Position numbers and translations under genes: made by a program. Below are positions 19,785 to 30,989 of a DNA stretch of 64,000 bases, one piece after another. The stretch covers positions 17,026,299-17,090,298 of the forward strand of contig CM076192.1 in assembly GCA_038277395.1 (NCBI GenBank). Reading direction: 5' to 3'. This stretch comes from Dryocosmus kuriphilus (Eukaryota; Arthropoda; Insecta; Hymenoptera; Cynipidae). Under the pieces are notes generated by a model. The model saw nothing but the letters and a program-made list of their open reading frames with translations, had not been told where the DNA came from and searched no databases. Numbering within the stretch: the first letter of the stretch is position 1; every line of letters begins with the position of its first letter.

Positions 19785-19975
19785 ACCGGACCACCGGGCG
19801 CGTCCTCGGGTTGCGGGTAGAGAGTCCTTGTACCCCGAGTTTTCACTGCATCTGGGATGTGGTGTCGTAACCAGTGTCTCTACGTTTCAGTTCGCCTCTT
19901 AAAGTATTTAGACTTTATCCTGGCATGCGGTGGTCTGCAAGAGCAGAGCTCCCTTTCTCTAACTAACTAAAACTT
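19785..19975 (+). repeat. 5' end fragment of an R4/Dong-like element
   Basis: Matches, in plus orientation, the 5' end of the minus-strand element near 59110-59400: CCACCGGGCGCGTCCTC, then GGGATGTGGTGTCGTAACC, GAGTATTTAGAC-like and TTTCTCTAACTAAC. A central portion present at 59230-59350 is missing here. It stops 22 bp before the gypsy LTR at 19997. Confidence 0.7.
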
Positions 19976-19996
19976 CAAAAAATGTCGGCGGGGAGA

Positions 19997-20329
19997 TGTG
20001 ACGAGAGATAGAACCATCGGGGCCGTTTGGGCGAAAGAGAGAAAAGGAAAGACACGACATGGACAAAACAACCACAAAAAACGCATTATTAGGTAGGGAT
20101 TAATTTATAATGCAAGAAGGGTGAGAGGGTGAATCCACCCGCTGCCAATCGAGGGTAGTTGCCAAAGTCCGGGCCATAGGATTTAAGGGACTAGAAAGGG
20201 ATGAATATACCTAAAGGAACTTACAATTAATACTCTTAGCCCCATAGGGCGGCGTCTCGGGTAGGCTCAGGATTCTCACCCCTACTCGAATCATCCTGAT
20301 TACACCTAATCATTTATTAATAGAGAACA
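19997..20329 (-). repeat. 3' LTR of gypsy element
   Basis: Read on the minus strand it starts TGTTCTCTATTAATAAATG (20329) and ends ...TCTCGTCACA (19997), 333 bp with TG...CA ends. The adjoining minus-strand purine tract (GGGAGGAGGGGTGG, about 20332-20348) supports the boundary. No second copy exists in the window, so the call rests on ends and context. Confidence 0.6.
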
Positions 20330-20349
20330 TTCGGCCACCCCTCCTCCCA

Positions 20350-20993
20350 TTACAAATGGCCGTTTGGCCATTGTGCGAGATGAATGCTTTGAAGCTCCTC
20401 CTAGACACGGCGCGGATCCTCAAACAGCTCGACAGCCAGAGTCGGCTTGGCCCCTACGGCCAGCACAAGGTCCAACAACCAGAGCCTGTTACAGTTGGGG
20501 CATGTCGCCTTTGTAATTATAATGGTGCAGAGCACCATGCCCGCTTTGAAGTCGGAGCAGGGCTGTCTCTTATGCCCCGGCTTCTTACAAGGAAGCAACG
20601 CCAGGAAATAGGGCCAAGGTAGGGCTTGGGTTGAGGCGCACCCTCCTGCAGCCAGGCCCGGCGGTCTTCTATCTGGCGCCTCGCCCCTGAGGGCCGGACC
20701 GCCTCCGGTGTCCGACAAGGCGTCTCGTCGACCGGTCGAGAAGGAGCCGGGATCGGCTGCTCACTCTCTCGCGGGGAGCCCTAGCTCCGGTCCTCGTCCA
20801 CGTCTCGTTCATCACGAAGAGCGTTCTACACCCTTTCTAGATGGAGGGTTCGTCAACTTAGACGCTATCCTGAAAGAAAAAGGTTCGAAGCCTTAAATAT
20901 CGACTGTTAACTAGTCTACCGCGACGAAAGGTTTCAAGTGTTTGATGTGCTCCTTCCCGACAAATTTTCCCTTATCGTTGACCAGGGTGAAGA
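20350..20993 (-). other. Gypsy 3' region between integrase and LTR
   Basis: The minus strand has an open stretch (20401-20718) with CTIIITKATCPNCNRLW. It may be the C-terminal extension of the polyprotein or untranslated. The plus-strand frames here look like shadows. No firm assignment. Confidence 0.35.
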
Positions 20994-21830
20994 CTACCGG
21001 GGACAATGTTTGATCCTACACGGGCCCTCGAACCTTGGAAAGAGTTTACCCGCTACCTTGTCCGCTTTCTTCGACAACTTCCTATTTGTCCTTAGGACCA
21101 AGTCTCCTACCCTGAAATTCTTATCCCTTTTACCTGCGTTATAATACTCAGACTGTGACTCAAACGCTTTGTCCAGATTTCGGCAAACCCAGTTCCGGAG
21201 GTGATCTAATCGTTTCACCCTCTGTAGCCGCTCTTCCGTTCGTGGGTTAGCGTGCTGGGCGCTTTTCTCGAGATCTCGTCGCATCGTCATATAGGTGGAT
21301 ATCCTGGAGGAAGGAAACGATCATGGCCTTTAGGACACTACTCAATCTCTCGGTCGGGTTGGCCTGGGCGTGGTAGACCGTGATCGTAGTATAGATGATA
21401 CCGATTTTCCGACACATCTGTTCCAGCAGTTTATTCGTGAACTCTGCTCCGTTGTCGGTATGAATTACTTCCGGTGCTCCCCGCCGCGACACCCCAAGTC
21501 CTCGAACGCTTTCCTTACAGTGGAGCCGTTAGCCGTGTGAATCGCAAAGTATTCAATCCATTTGGTGACGAGGTCTCGGAGCACTAGTATATTCTTGTGG
21601 CCCGTCCTACTCTTCGGAAAGGGGCCCATGATGTCCCCAGTCACCACCGTCCAGGGCTACTCCACGACCCGCTGGTCCATCATGCCGGCCGGGCGAGACT
21701 GCTAGACCTTACATCTCTGGTAGGGATCACAACTGCGAATGTATTGGACCACGTCACGAAACATCCCCGCCCAATAATAGCGTAGGGCTATCCTTTCATA
21801 GGTATTTTCATTGCCCAGGTGACCAGTCTG
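20994..21830 (-). pseudogene. Gypsy integrase, broken
   Basis: In order: pieces of the zinc-binding N-terminus (WAGMFRDVVQYIRSCDP-like, then QSRPAGMM), GDIMGPFPKSRTGHKNILVL (first Asp), EVIHTDNGAEFTNKLLEQM (second Asp), YHAQANPTERLSSVLKAMI (Glu), then NFRVGDLVLRTNRKLSKKADK and GKLFPRFEGPCRI, the C-terminal domain. All three DDE residues are present, but at least three frames are used. Confidence 0.85.
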
Positions 21831-22003
21831 AGTTTCTACGCGTCCCTCCTGTAATACCCGGGGCATAATTTATATCGGTAGAATGAGCTTCCAGGCCTCG
21901 AGATCGATCAGCAACCCGTTCTCGATTTTCCAGTCGGGAAGGGTCTTAGGCCGATCCTGGACTGCCTGCATTCGCATCAGGTACCACGGACCCTCTGTTT
22001 CAC

Positions 22004-22456
22004 TCAACCAGACACCGGCTTTATATCGTCTTCCGTCAACCCTGACAACGCATGAGGGACGTGGTTTAAGGCACCTTTCCTATGTACGATACCGAACTCG
22101 TACCCTTGGAGTTCCAAGCAAAATTCGCTCTTTTCCGGATTTATCGTCAAGCCTGCCTCGGGTACTCGGTCGAGAACCCTTCCTAGCCAAACCAGATGTT
22201 CCTGGAACGTCTCGGTGACAACAATGATATCGTCGAGGTAACTGAGCACGTTCGGTCTCATCTCCGGCGTGATCGCCCTATCAATAACACGCTGCATCGT
22301 TGCCGGGGCTCCCGTGAGACCAAAAGGCATTCTCATAAATTCGAATAACCCTCTTCCCGGCACCGTGAACGCCGTGTAAGGTTGAATGTTCTTTTTTAGC
22401 AGGATTTGATTGAAGGCGGCACTCAAATCTAACTTCGAAATATATTTTGCGGCCAT
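22004..22456 (-). pseudogene. Gypsy RT palm fused to RNase H tail
   Basis: ISKLDLSAAFNQILLKK (first Asp), RMPFGLTGAPATMQRVI, SYLDDIIVVTETFQEHL (YLDD intact) and GLTINPEKSEFCLELQGYEFG run as in gypsy RT. The sequence then jumps to IVHRKGALNHVPHALSG, which in complete elements follows RNase H. The connection, RNase H core and thumb are therefore missing, with the reading frame preserved at the junction. Confidence 0.85.
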
Positions 22457-22491
22457 AATTGCCTCAATATGCCAGTCATGTAGGGGAAGGG

Positions 22492-22932
22492 TTAGGGATC
22501 TTTTCTGAAAATAGCGCTTAATTTAAGAAAATTCAAGCATAAGCGGTATTTCCCCTCCGGCTTATGCGCCATTACGATCTGTGCAGACCATTCGCTATAG
22601 GATTCAGAGATGATAACCTCAGCTAACAATCTATTAGTCTTCTTGTACATTATCTTTTGTACCTTTGGAGATACTATGCGGTACCTCTCTTTGATGGGAG
22701 AATGGCCTCCAACATCAATGGTGTTGGTGATGAGGTGGGTCGCTCCCAGTGGGCCCTGCGATTTAGAAGGGAGCTTTATTCCCAAAAACTCTTTCAAAGC
22801 TTCCTCCTCCCCTTCGAGTAAAGCGGGTAAGCCACTACAACTCTCCTCTTTCACCAACCATTGCTTCAAAATGTAATGCGCACCCTGAGAGTCTGGCATA
22901 AAAACTTTCCTAGAGCGCGAGAGAAAAGCCAT
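22492..22932 (-). pseudogene. Gypsy protease-RT linker and RT fingers
   Basis: SPIKERYRIVSPKVQKIM, IISESYSEWSAQIVMAHKPEGKYRLCLNFLKL are the start of gypsy RT (consensus SPWxSPxVxVxKKDGxxRxCxDYRxLN). The segment ends at a shift, after which RT resumes at 22456. Confidence 0.8.
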
Positions 22933-23222
22933 ATCAAAGTTCCTTGACCCTCCAGCCCCAGTATCATCTTGGTGTCCAGGTTGTTCGCTGCCCTAACTTC
23001 ACAAATTCGAGTTACCCCGTCGATCGTTATGGGTAGGTTGATCTTACCGATAATTCTATTGGTCGAACTATTTGCTACTATCATGTGCTGTGTCCTGGTA
23101 CAGTTTGTTTGTCCACCGGATTTCTTTGCTATCCTTTCCCAGACCGATTTACGAATAAGCACGCAAGAAGATCCATTGTCGATTAATGTAGCCGGTGGGA
23201 TCGAGTCGATAGTTGCCATCAC
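22866..23222 (-). pseudogene. Gypsy aspartic protease
   Basis: PATLIDNGSSCVLIRKSVW gives a D-N-G at the active site where D-T/S-G is normal, then MIVANSSTNRIIGKINLPI and a MILGLE end corresponding to the ILGxD motif. The altered glycine-triad residue would be expected to weaken or abolish activity. Confidence 0.75.
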
Positions 23223-23559
23223 ATGTCACATGTATCCTATTGGCAACTTCGGTAGTCTCGACTATTCCACTAATCAACTCCGCTTCCGTGATAATGCTTA
23301 TGTGGAGTACTTTCAGGGATGTCGTTGAAAGGGCTTTGGACAAACCAAAGCCCGTAACAATTTTTAATATTTAAATATTAATACTAATTTCTCTAACTCA
23401 AGAATTTAGGCAAATATTTTAATATCCTAAAATCATACTCTTTTTGCCTATCACACGGATTGTCCTTAATGGGACCAGCCGAAGTTTCAGTCACAGTCTG
23501 TGGTGACAGAGAGGCAGCAAGCACCATGCTTACTGCTTTTCCTTGGCATTTCCCGAACA

Positions 23560-23690
23560 CTCTGGGCAGTTCCCAGTCATGAAGCCTACCGCTTTGCACT
23601 TGAAGCAGCGGAGTCTCCTGGCGGATGCACAACCTTTCTGATAGTGCCCGGGTTAGTCGCAATTAAAGCAAACCATATCACAGGGATCTC
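23560..23690 (-). pseudogene. Gypsy gag tandem CCHC zinc knuckles
   Basis: A minus-strand frame without a start codon reads MVCFNCD-stop-PGHYQKGC and then CFKCKAVGFMTGNC. The first is C-x2-C-x4-H-x4-C interrupted by a stop, the second has F at the histidine position. These are nucleocapsid zinc knuckles between gag and protease. Confidence 0.7.
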
Positions 23691-23817
23691 TAACCGGAGA
23701 CTCATTCTTTTTTTTTACTATCAGCAGAAGCCATATTGCTCTGCTGACCTCCCCCATCCTTAAAACCGTCTTGGAGTGTCTGTGTCAACGCCTACCCGCA
23801 TTGTTGCTTCCCTTGCC

Positions 23818-25243
23818 CTAATTGCTTGTACCCTGCTTCTTCTCGATACCGACTGCTAAGCACTTGTCTACTTCCTCTTTTAACGCTGAGGACGATGATT
23901 GCTTGTATTTTTTAGGAGTCGAAAGTGGTCTATAGGCGAATTCTTGCAGGAAAGTATTCTCGGAAGGAGGTGGTGCCTTGTATTCCCTTATGTATACGTT
24001 CCACTCTTTCTCCCAGCTTCTCCCGAGGCGAGAACGTTCTCTGAAAGACCTGTGCTCCGAGCGACGGATAACCTTATGGTAGTCGATTCGTAGGCCTCTA
24101 TGGACCCAGTCTAGCTGGTCGACTATAGGGACGTCGTCTTCGAGTAAATTTATCAGGCTTTGTATATTGGTTAAGTAGTCATCGATAGACTCATCTTTAC
24201 CCTGAGTCCTAGACTGAATTTGTTCTTTCACCCTTCTTTCAAAGTCATCGTCGCAGAAATGGGACCTAAATTCTTTACGAAACTTACTTACGCCAGCTAT
24301 AAAACTCTTTTTCGTGATTTTTAAACCACTTCAACGGTATTCCCTCTGACAGTACCAGCATAGCTAGTAACAATTCGTCGTCTGTCACTCTAGTTAGTTT
24401 CCTACGATCCCCGATTTGTGTCTGGAAACCATCTGCGCTTAAATCGCTCCTACCGCTAAAGGTCAAGTTCCAACCCAAAACAATTTTGTCTAGATCTCTA
24501 TTACCATGGCGATTTCTATTGGACAGTTTGTTGTTATAAATCGTGTCTCTGTCCGAGGAGTGATAGCGGGAACGAACGTCTTTAAAACCGATGTTATGTC
24601 TTCGTGGTCTATCCATAGGGCTGGGTTTCGAGTTTCTAGTTCTTTCGACGTCCACATCGGTTTGCGGAATTTCAGATAAGAATTCCCCGTACCGACTATT
24701 TATGAATAACATTCGATCGTTGCTTCTACCGGGACCGAGGATATGTTCGCTAAAATTCTTATTTCTTGGAACGTCCCGCTCTGAGTCAGAATCAGATGTA
24801 TTTCGAAACGTCCTACTTGTTTGATCTTTAGGGTCTTTTCTAGTTGTGCCAAAATTGTTTTTTTGTGGCATTCCTAAATCAGTACGTCTGATCTCATTGG
24901 AATGTGAGTGTGGTATATTTAGCCTCATCGTTTAAGGGTGGCCTGAAGTCGTCTTATTATTTGGCGAAAGGGTGGCGCTTTCAGTAGTGCGATTTGCGAG
25001 TCCCGATTGGTTTCTACTAGGCTCAAATTTTTCAAAAGGAATTCCCGTATCCGGTATATTAAATGGATTCTGCACACCAAAAATTTGTGCATAATTGAAT
25101 GACAAATTCGTTGGGTAAATCGGGGGGAAAGGTGCTGGCTTGATACGCGGTGTCGAGACTGTACTTAAGGTACCAATGGAGGTTGTAGTAGAAGTTACTA
25201 TTCCAGTTCGTGGTAGACCTGCCATCGTTGTTATGTAATTCAC
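23818..25243 (-). pseudogene. Gypsy gag
   Basis: Three open segments: 24932-25243 (Pro/Thr/Ser-rich N-terminus), 24284-24928 (charged linker, then FSGRSDLSADGFQTQIGDRRK, LVLSEGIPLKWFKNH) and 23818-24231 (QGKDESIDDYLTNIQSLINLL, VDQLDWVHRGLRIDYHKVI). The last contains the retrotransposon gag core pattern (QxxxESxxxYLxxIxxLxxxL). Frames change at about 24930 and 24260. Confidence 0.75.
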
Positions 25244-25290
25244 GCTTGCGACTCTAGTTTCTACTGTTACCGTTACTAGGGTAAACGATC

Positions 25291-26088
25291 CATTTGTTTA
25301 TCCATAAACATTACAAGCATTCAATTTGTTGATAAAATCGAAGACCGACCAACGTAAGTCTTACGGTTTACGAAATTCTTTGAAAAATATATTATAACAT
25401 ATCGCTAAAATGCTATAATATAGAATTAAAGTGTTTTAGGCATTGCGTTTGTCAGTAATAATCGAAGGGTGAACATATTTTACAAATCTGAATTACTCAT
25501 CCAACAGTTATGAGAAGCATCAAATCCTAAACTCTTTTATAAGCCCGTTACTTACCGGCTTCTATTACTTTTTTCCAGCAGATAAATATCCAAATGGTTG
25601 ACCTTAAAAATGCTTCTTCATTAACAAAAGAAATCCAATAATGGGTTTATCCTGATATTCTTTGAGTCAATAAGCAACTGTTTCAATATTTCTTATTTGA
25701 TTTTACTATAAATAATTCTGTTGTCCAGTCTGGATGTATGAGCTTTCTAAAAATTTGTTTACATTTACTGTGGAGGAGGAGGAGAAGGAGGAGGAGAAGG
25801 AGGAGGAGGAGGAGAAGGAGGAGGAGAGGGAGAAGAAGAATGTTGTAATTAAACAAAATACTCAAAGTTTTGCATTCAATGATTACAAGCCTTAGACCAT
25901 CAATTAGAAAACTCTAAAAACTTAAATAAGTCTCTTACATTTTTGTAATAACCAAAATGAGTATGGGTGAAAGAAATTATGAAGTACACATACATTTTAA
26001 AAATTATACTTCATAAACTTATTAAAAGAACTTTACAATATTGAGCAATATAAAAAGCTATTGTATACTTAATGCTATGCTGAGTGTA
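25291..26088. other. AT-rich region with GGA/GAA microsatellite
   Basis: No coding signal. An imperfect (GGA)n/(GAA)n run covers about 25770-25840; its poly-leucine translation on the minus strand is an artefact. Confidence 0.6.
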
Positions 26089-26193
26089 TTTTTACATTCT
26101 CATTAGAGAAGGTACTTGATTTATGTAAAATTTGACTCTTGCAATTTTCATCAAATCTCCAAGTTTTGAGACCCCTGAATGAGAAAAAACGGT

Positions 26194-26388
26194 TTATACG
26201 ACGGCGTCTGTCTGCCTGTTGTTGTTGTTGTTGCTGTTATCGTCGTTGTCGGTGTCTTTTCGCACGATAACTTTCGAAGGACCAATCACATTAGATTGCG
26301 CTTTGGCGTACTTCTTTAAAGCGCAAAAAGTAAGATAGAATTCGTTAACCAGCGGTTTTTGACCAACGATTATGGTTTTATCCATCAA
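26194..26388 (-). other. Conserved small open frame inside the 945-bp repeat, copy 1
   Basis: Translates to MMDKTIIVGQKPLVNEFYLTF, then LKKYAKAQSN and an Asp/Asn-rich tail from the trinucleotide run. The second copy (27107-27343) has a near-identical protein and the third (split by the second gypsy) keeps KALSNLISPSEIIVGTDADN. Either the repeat derives from a coding element or the resemblance simply reflects repeat identity. No function is recognised. Confidence 0.35.
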
Positions 26389-27106
26389 AAATGGTTTCTA
26401 CAAAATTAAACAATCCATTTTCTGTCTAAACTATGCGAGATAAAAAAAACAGTAGCAAGTAAAATTGTTTATCTCAAAAAAATCTACAAAATTTTTTTAA
26501 CCATTCTTTGATAAAATGTACGGTTTTTATTTTAATCGAGAAAACGTTATTGACAATAAAAAATTCAAATTTCCCACCAAACTATTGAAGATACGAAAAA
26601 ATGATAAGAATCAAATATTTTCATCCTAAAAAGATCTACAAATTTGCTCTCTACCATTTCTTTGAACAGACGCATATTTTGAGTTATTCGCGAAATATGT
26701 TATTAAATACAAACAAATCCACTTTTCAGAAAAAGTATGCGAGATACGAGAAAATATTAACAAGCAGAATTGTTCATCCTAAAAAGGTCTACAAATTTTC
26801 TTAAAACTATTTTTTGATCCAACGCATTGGTTATTCATGAAACGTATAATAGTTGTTTTAATCAAAAAATACACTATTATAAAGCTAATAAGAAAGTTAT
26901 TAAAATTTATTGAAAAATATGCCCGCTACGCAGGTGCGTTGTCACCACGTTTCTCACGCCTACCAGTTGATTAAAGCATATCAAAACCGTGAATTTCCTA
27001 ATTTTTTGCATAGTTTGGCTGAGGAATGCAATTTTTACATTCTCATTAGAGAAGGTAGGTATTAGATTTTATATAAGATTTGACTCTTGCAGTTTTCATC
27101 AAATCT

Positions 27107-27343
27107 TCACGTTTTGAAACCCTCTGAGTGAGAAAAAACGGTTTTTACGTCGGTGTCTTTCTGTCTGTTGTTGTCGTTGTCGTTGTCGTCATTGTTGTCG
27201 TCGTTGTCGGCGTCTGTTCCCACGATAACTTTGTAAGGACTAATTGAGTTAGATTGCGCTTTGGTATACTTCTTTAAGGCGTCAAAAGTAAGGACGAATT
27301 CATTATTCAGCAGTTTTTGACCAACGGTTATGGTTTTATCCAT
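27107..27343 (-). other. Conserved small open frame inside the 945-bp repeat, copy 2
   Basis: Translates to MDKTITVGQKLLNNEFVLTF, then LKKYTKAQSNSISPYKVIVG and TVFSHSEG near the end. Compare copy 1 at 26194-26388. The start ATG is shared. Confidence 0.35.
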
Positions 27344-27583
27344 AAAAAACGGTTTTTAAAAAATTTTTAAATGCATTCTCTAGCTAAACTATGCGAGATA
27401 CAAAAAAGACAGTAGAAATTAAAGTTTTTCGACTCAAAAAAATATATAAATTTTGTTTGAACCATTTTTTGATAAAATGCACGGTTTTTGTTTTAATCGA
27501 AATAACATACTAAAAATAATCCGCCAAACTATGCAAGATACAAAAAATATGATAATCAACAAAGTTGTCCAGCTCAAAAACAT

Positions 27584-27843
27584 TGTAATAAAGTTGCAAT
27601 TACCCCTGCCCATACGGCCCTGCGGCCAAGGACCGGGAGTGGGGACAGGACCGTCTCGGACAAGCCGCCGTCGAGATTAGACAACGATCGGGGCCAGCAG
27701 GTCTCCAAACCTTGCTTTCCATCAACACACGCCTGTAAGTGAAATAAATCACCCTTATGGTTAATCTGGTGTCTTCATTGACTTCACCCTGTTCTCGGCG
27801 TCCAAATCCTCAACTGTTCCTGTGATTTGCGATTCCCATCACA
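27584..27843 (+). repeat. 5' LTR of gypsy element 1
   Basis: TG...CA ends. From GAGATTAGACAACGATCG (27673) to CCCATCACA (27843) it matches 31806-31977. The upstream 90 bp have no counterpart in the right LTR, which appears shortened. Confidence 0.7.
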
Positions 27844-27846
27844 AAT

Positions 27847-27862
27847 TTGGCGCCCAACCTAA
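27847..27862 (+). other. Primer-binding site, gypsy element 1
   Basis: TTGGCGCCCAACC directly after the LTR, complementary in form to a tRNA 3' end. The same TGGCGCCCAAC motif is used by element 2. Confidence 0.7.
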
Positions 27863-28658
27863 TTACCTACAATTCCCTGCAAAAATCCTTCAAAAGCTCG
27901 AGAACAGAAGTCTATAAGTGATGAAAGTTCTCATAATCAATTGTTGCATGTGTGCCATCGGAAAAAATTTTCTCTGACGTGATTTAAAAATTTTCATGAT
28001 ACCGTTTAAAGAATTGTTGTTCGAAAGTTTAATGGTTTACTGAAAATTGCGGGTAGATGTGCAATTTAGTTCGTGAAAGTGCGAGTAGACTGTATATATG
28101 TCCGTTAAAAGTAAATGGTATACTCCGCGTGTTCGCGAGCACTGCCACCTTCAATAATCAAAAACTAGCCTGAAAAATTAACGCCTTATCTGTATTCCTT
28201 GAAGGAGGATTGTATAAGTTAGGAGTCTAAAACAAAAAATTAAATTAAAGAGAACAAATTCACGAGAGAACTAAAAACGGGAATTTCAAAAATAAAAATC
28301 AAAGCGTTAGAACAAGATATACTGGTAGGAAAAAACTAGAAGAATTTTGAAGAAGAAGTGCGAAAGTTAGAGAAATAAAGCGGCGTTAGTCAGAAAAATT
28401 GGCGCGCAAATCATAGTCAGTGACGTAAGCCAAACATCCCCAAGATTTCCCGCCCTCGGTGAATACTTCCGCTGCGTAGTCAGGCCACGCGCATCCCCAA
28501 CGCAGAAAAACCGAGACGCTCACCTGAGTGAATGTGCCGGTTTTTACACAGCCATTGAAGCCCCTGAGCTAGGCCGTAGAGAGAAATTAAAATTAAAATA
28601 AAAAAGTACGAAAAACTTTGATGAATCTTAGATCTGGAAAAAAAAAATTGATTCAAAA
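27863..28658 (+). other. Leader of gypsy element 1
   Basis: Untranslated leader between the primer-binding site and the first gag frame; stops in all frames and no recognisable gene. Confidence 0.5.
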
Positions 28659-28928
28659 ATGACAAATCCAGTAGGAAGCGAGAGAGAAAATATGGAGAAT
28701 AATTTAACTCCTGAAATTGAAGAAATTACGCAGGCAAATGCAGGCACAAATGAGAGTGAAAACCGAGAAAGTCAATCGGTCAAAGCAAATTTAGAAAGAG
28801 ATTTAGAATTCATAACAATCAGAAGAGAATTAGAATGGGGGGTCAAAACAACCAAGTCAAGCGACAAGTACAACCTCGAGAACGACACACAAATACATAC
28901 AGGAAGTACACCAAACCTACACAGATAA
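28659..28928 (+). pseudogene. Gypsy element 1 gag, N-terminal piece
   Basis: Begins with ATG at 28659 (AAAAATGACA context). Polar and acidic, rich in Glu and Asn, ending in a TAA. Separated from the next gag frame by a stop and a shift, so originally one protein with it. No domain is recognised in this part. Confidence 0.55.
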
Positions 28929-28952
28929 GACCGGCGTGCTCAGAGACACACA

Positions 28953-29918
28953 ATGGGAATACTGTCGCCTAATACCGAGAATGCATTAGGAAATTGGAGA
29001 ATTGAATATGAAAATGCTAGTAATTTAGAAAATCAGGAATCAGAAACGAGTAAAATAGATAAAGAAATCGAAAATAAGATGAAAGAAATAGAAAGATTAA
29101 ATAGAGAAAAAGAGCGATTAGAAATAAGTCGATTAGAACCAGAAGAAAATCTTAGAAAAGAAAGAAATAGAATAGATGGAGAAAGAGCGGAAAAAGCAAG
29201 GATAGGTTGCCAAAAATTACGAATAGCAATAGAAAGACAGGAAAGAGGAAAAGCGAAAATCAATGATAGAACGTTTGAAATCGATTCGCTTTTAGAAAAT
29301 AATAATGAATTCTGGAACGGTGTGGAAGAATTAATTAATTTCGAAGAAAATAAAAGTAATAGAATGAAAATAAAGGAACTCTCAGAAGAAATAAAAAATT
29401 TAAATAAGAAAATGGATAGGATTTTAAATATAACACAAAATCAGAATAATATGATACGAAATAGTACCCTACATTTTGCCGAAACGGAAATAGAATTCAA
29501 TGAACAAAGACACGCGATAACAGATGCAAGGAAAAGAATAACAAATAACAGAAGCAGCGGTCACGAGTACCCGAAAGCGAAACCGGTGCAAAGGCAATCA
29601 ATTATGCGAAAATCAATTATGCCTCAAATACAAACGGGAAGACAGAGTAGAATATTTACAAACAGAGAAATGGATAGAGAAACGGAAGAAATTACCGAAA
29701 ATAACGCTAGTGAAATGCCAGCACCCCTTTTTCCATTTGGAATGATTCAAACTCCATTTCAAATCATGTCAAACTGGCCCATAAAATTCAAGAATAATAC
29801 AGAAAATAGTCCCACTTATTTTTTGAATAGTTTGATTAGATTCCAGAGAGGTTACAAAATTAATGGAAATGATATTTTGGAAAATTTAGATGCCGTTTTT
29901 GAAGAAGCTTTAAGTTGA
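28953..29918 (+). CDS. Gypsy element 1 gag, main piece
   Basis: 321 codons. A long Glu/Lys/Arg-rich segment (roughly residues 25-170) is predicted to form a coiled coil; a basic hinge follows, then the conserved FPFGMIQTPFQIMSNWPIKF and YFLNSLIRFQRGYKINGNDI. The same block occurs in element 2 at 35470-35610, which identifies both as capsid-like gag of one gypsy lineage. Gag resemblance continues in broken frames to about 30240 (KIKFCNRKKEQDIH-like, corresponding to KIKFCNQKRAQDIHS in element 2). Confidence 0.75.
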   Translation: MGILSPNTENALGNWRIEYENASNLENQESETSKIDKEIENKMKEIERLNREKERLEISRLEPEENLRKERNRIDGERAEKARIGCQKLRIAIERQERGKAKINDRTFEIDSLLENNNEFWNGVEELINFEENKSNRMKIKELSEEIKNLNKKMDRILNITQNQNNMIRNSTLHFAETEIEFNEQRHAITDARKRITNNRSSGHEYPKAKPVQRQSIMRKSIMPQIQTGRQSRIFTNREMDRETEEITENNASEMPAPLFPFGMIQTPFQIMSNWPIKFKNNTENSPTYFLNSLIRFQRGYKINGNDILENLDAVFEEALS

Positions 29919-30555
29919 TTTCAGGTTAATAGGGATAATTAGCAAAACTTGAACGAATTCATTGAGGATTTTAAAGACGCGTATTTAAATGAGAGATATA
30001 CCAATATAATAAGAAATAAAATAAAATTTTGCAATCGAAAAAAAGAACAAGATATTCACGCGTTGGTCACAGAAATAAAACAACTTTTTGGAAAATTGAT
30101 GCCGAGACCCAGCCTAGAATGGTAATTAAGGAAAACTTACGAAAACTTAAGAATTGAATATAAAGTTTACATTGCAAGGAATTCTTTTTCAAATTTGTCA
30201 GAGTTAGAAATTTTAGGACGCGAATGGAAACTGAATTAGCAAAATCTAAAATCAGAGGTCAACAACTAAGTATTTTAGATAAACATGATAATAAGAATGA
30301 AAAAACTAAAAAAGATACAGCAAATGAGGAAAATTAAAATAAACCTGAAAACAAAATCAGAATAGGGAACAAAACGACGAACAGGATCAACAAAGACAGT
30401 TTAGACCAAGGTATCAAAACCAACATTTCAGACCACAATTCCGGCCAAGATTTTTTAACCCAAGGTTTCAAAATAATCAGAATTTTACAAATAATCCAAA
30501 ATTCCCAGGAAATCACAACAGTTTCAACAATCAAAGCACAGCGGGCCGAGCATTA

Positions 30556-30920
30556 TTGAATGCAATTAGTCAGCTGTTAGAGAATACACATCCAAAACAA
30601 AACAAAAACAATCCGCAATTACCAGTGCTCTTATATAACGCGGAAGAAAATAATAATAAGTCAGAAGACAAGAAAGATAACAAGGGAAGTAAAAATAGTA
30701 ACACAATTTCAGGTCAAGAAAATAGTAGGGAAAATAAAAAAGATGAAATGAATCCAAGTGCACAGGATTTTGTGGATCCAAATTTAGGAAACCGAAATTT
30801 TAATTATAGAACAAGAGAACCCGTTACATGCTACAATTGACGGAAAGTAGGCCATTTTCGACGTGATTTCTGGTATAGTTTAGATCAGGAAAACGCAAAC
30901 GGTGGCTAATAAAGACGGAA
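30556..30920 (+). pseudogene. Gypsy element 1 nucleocapsid, damaged zinc knuckle
   Basis: Asn/Lys/Glu-rich linker (30556-30840) ending EPVTCYN-stop-RKVGHFRRDFWY. This is a C-x2-C-x4-H-x4-C knuckle with the second Cys replaced by a TGA and the last by Phe. The intact counterpart in element 2 is CFYCKIPGHFKREC. Confidence 0.75.
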
Positions 30921-30989
30921 AATAGTCAACAAAACCAAACACCGCCAGAATTTCTATACACAGACACAAGCGACTCGGACGAAACAAGA

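Larger units (their letters stand above)
19997..25290 (-). mobile_element. Gypsy LTR retrotransposon, only 3' LTR present, internally deleted
   Basis: On the minus strand: gag (about 25243-23560), protease (23222-22866), RT (22932-22004) and integrase (21830-20994) then a purine tract and an LTR. Order PR-RT-IN is gypsy-type. No second LTR or primer-binding site was found to the right of 25243, so the 5' end is lost. The RT frame jumps directly into the tail of RNase H, showing an internal deletion of roughly 1 kb. Confidence 0.85.
26089..27583. repeat. Tandem repeat, about 945-bp unit, copies 1 and part of 2
   Basis: The marker TACATTCTCATTAGAGAAGGTA recurs at about 26093 and 27034 (941 bp apart), each followed by the same order of landmarks: a GAGTGAGAAAAAACGG box, a GTT/GTC simple-repeat run, and then several CTATGCGAGATA segments. 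The array resumes after the first gypsy insertion at 31978-32499 and after the second at 43556-43690. Confidence 0.85.

Noticed and set aside
25683..25865. Poly-leucine frame on the minus strand
   Set aside because: It is the translation of the (GGA)n/(GAA)n microsatellite.
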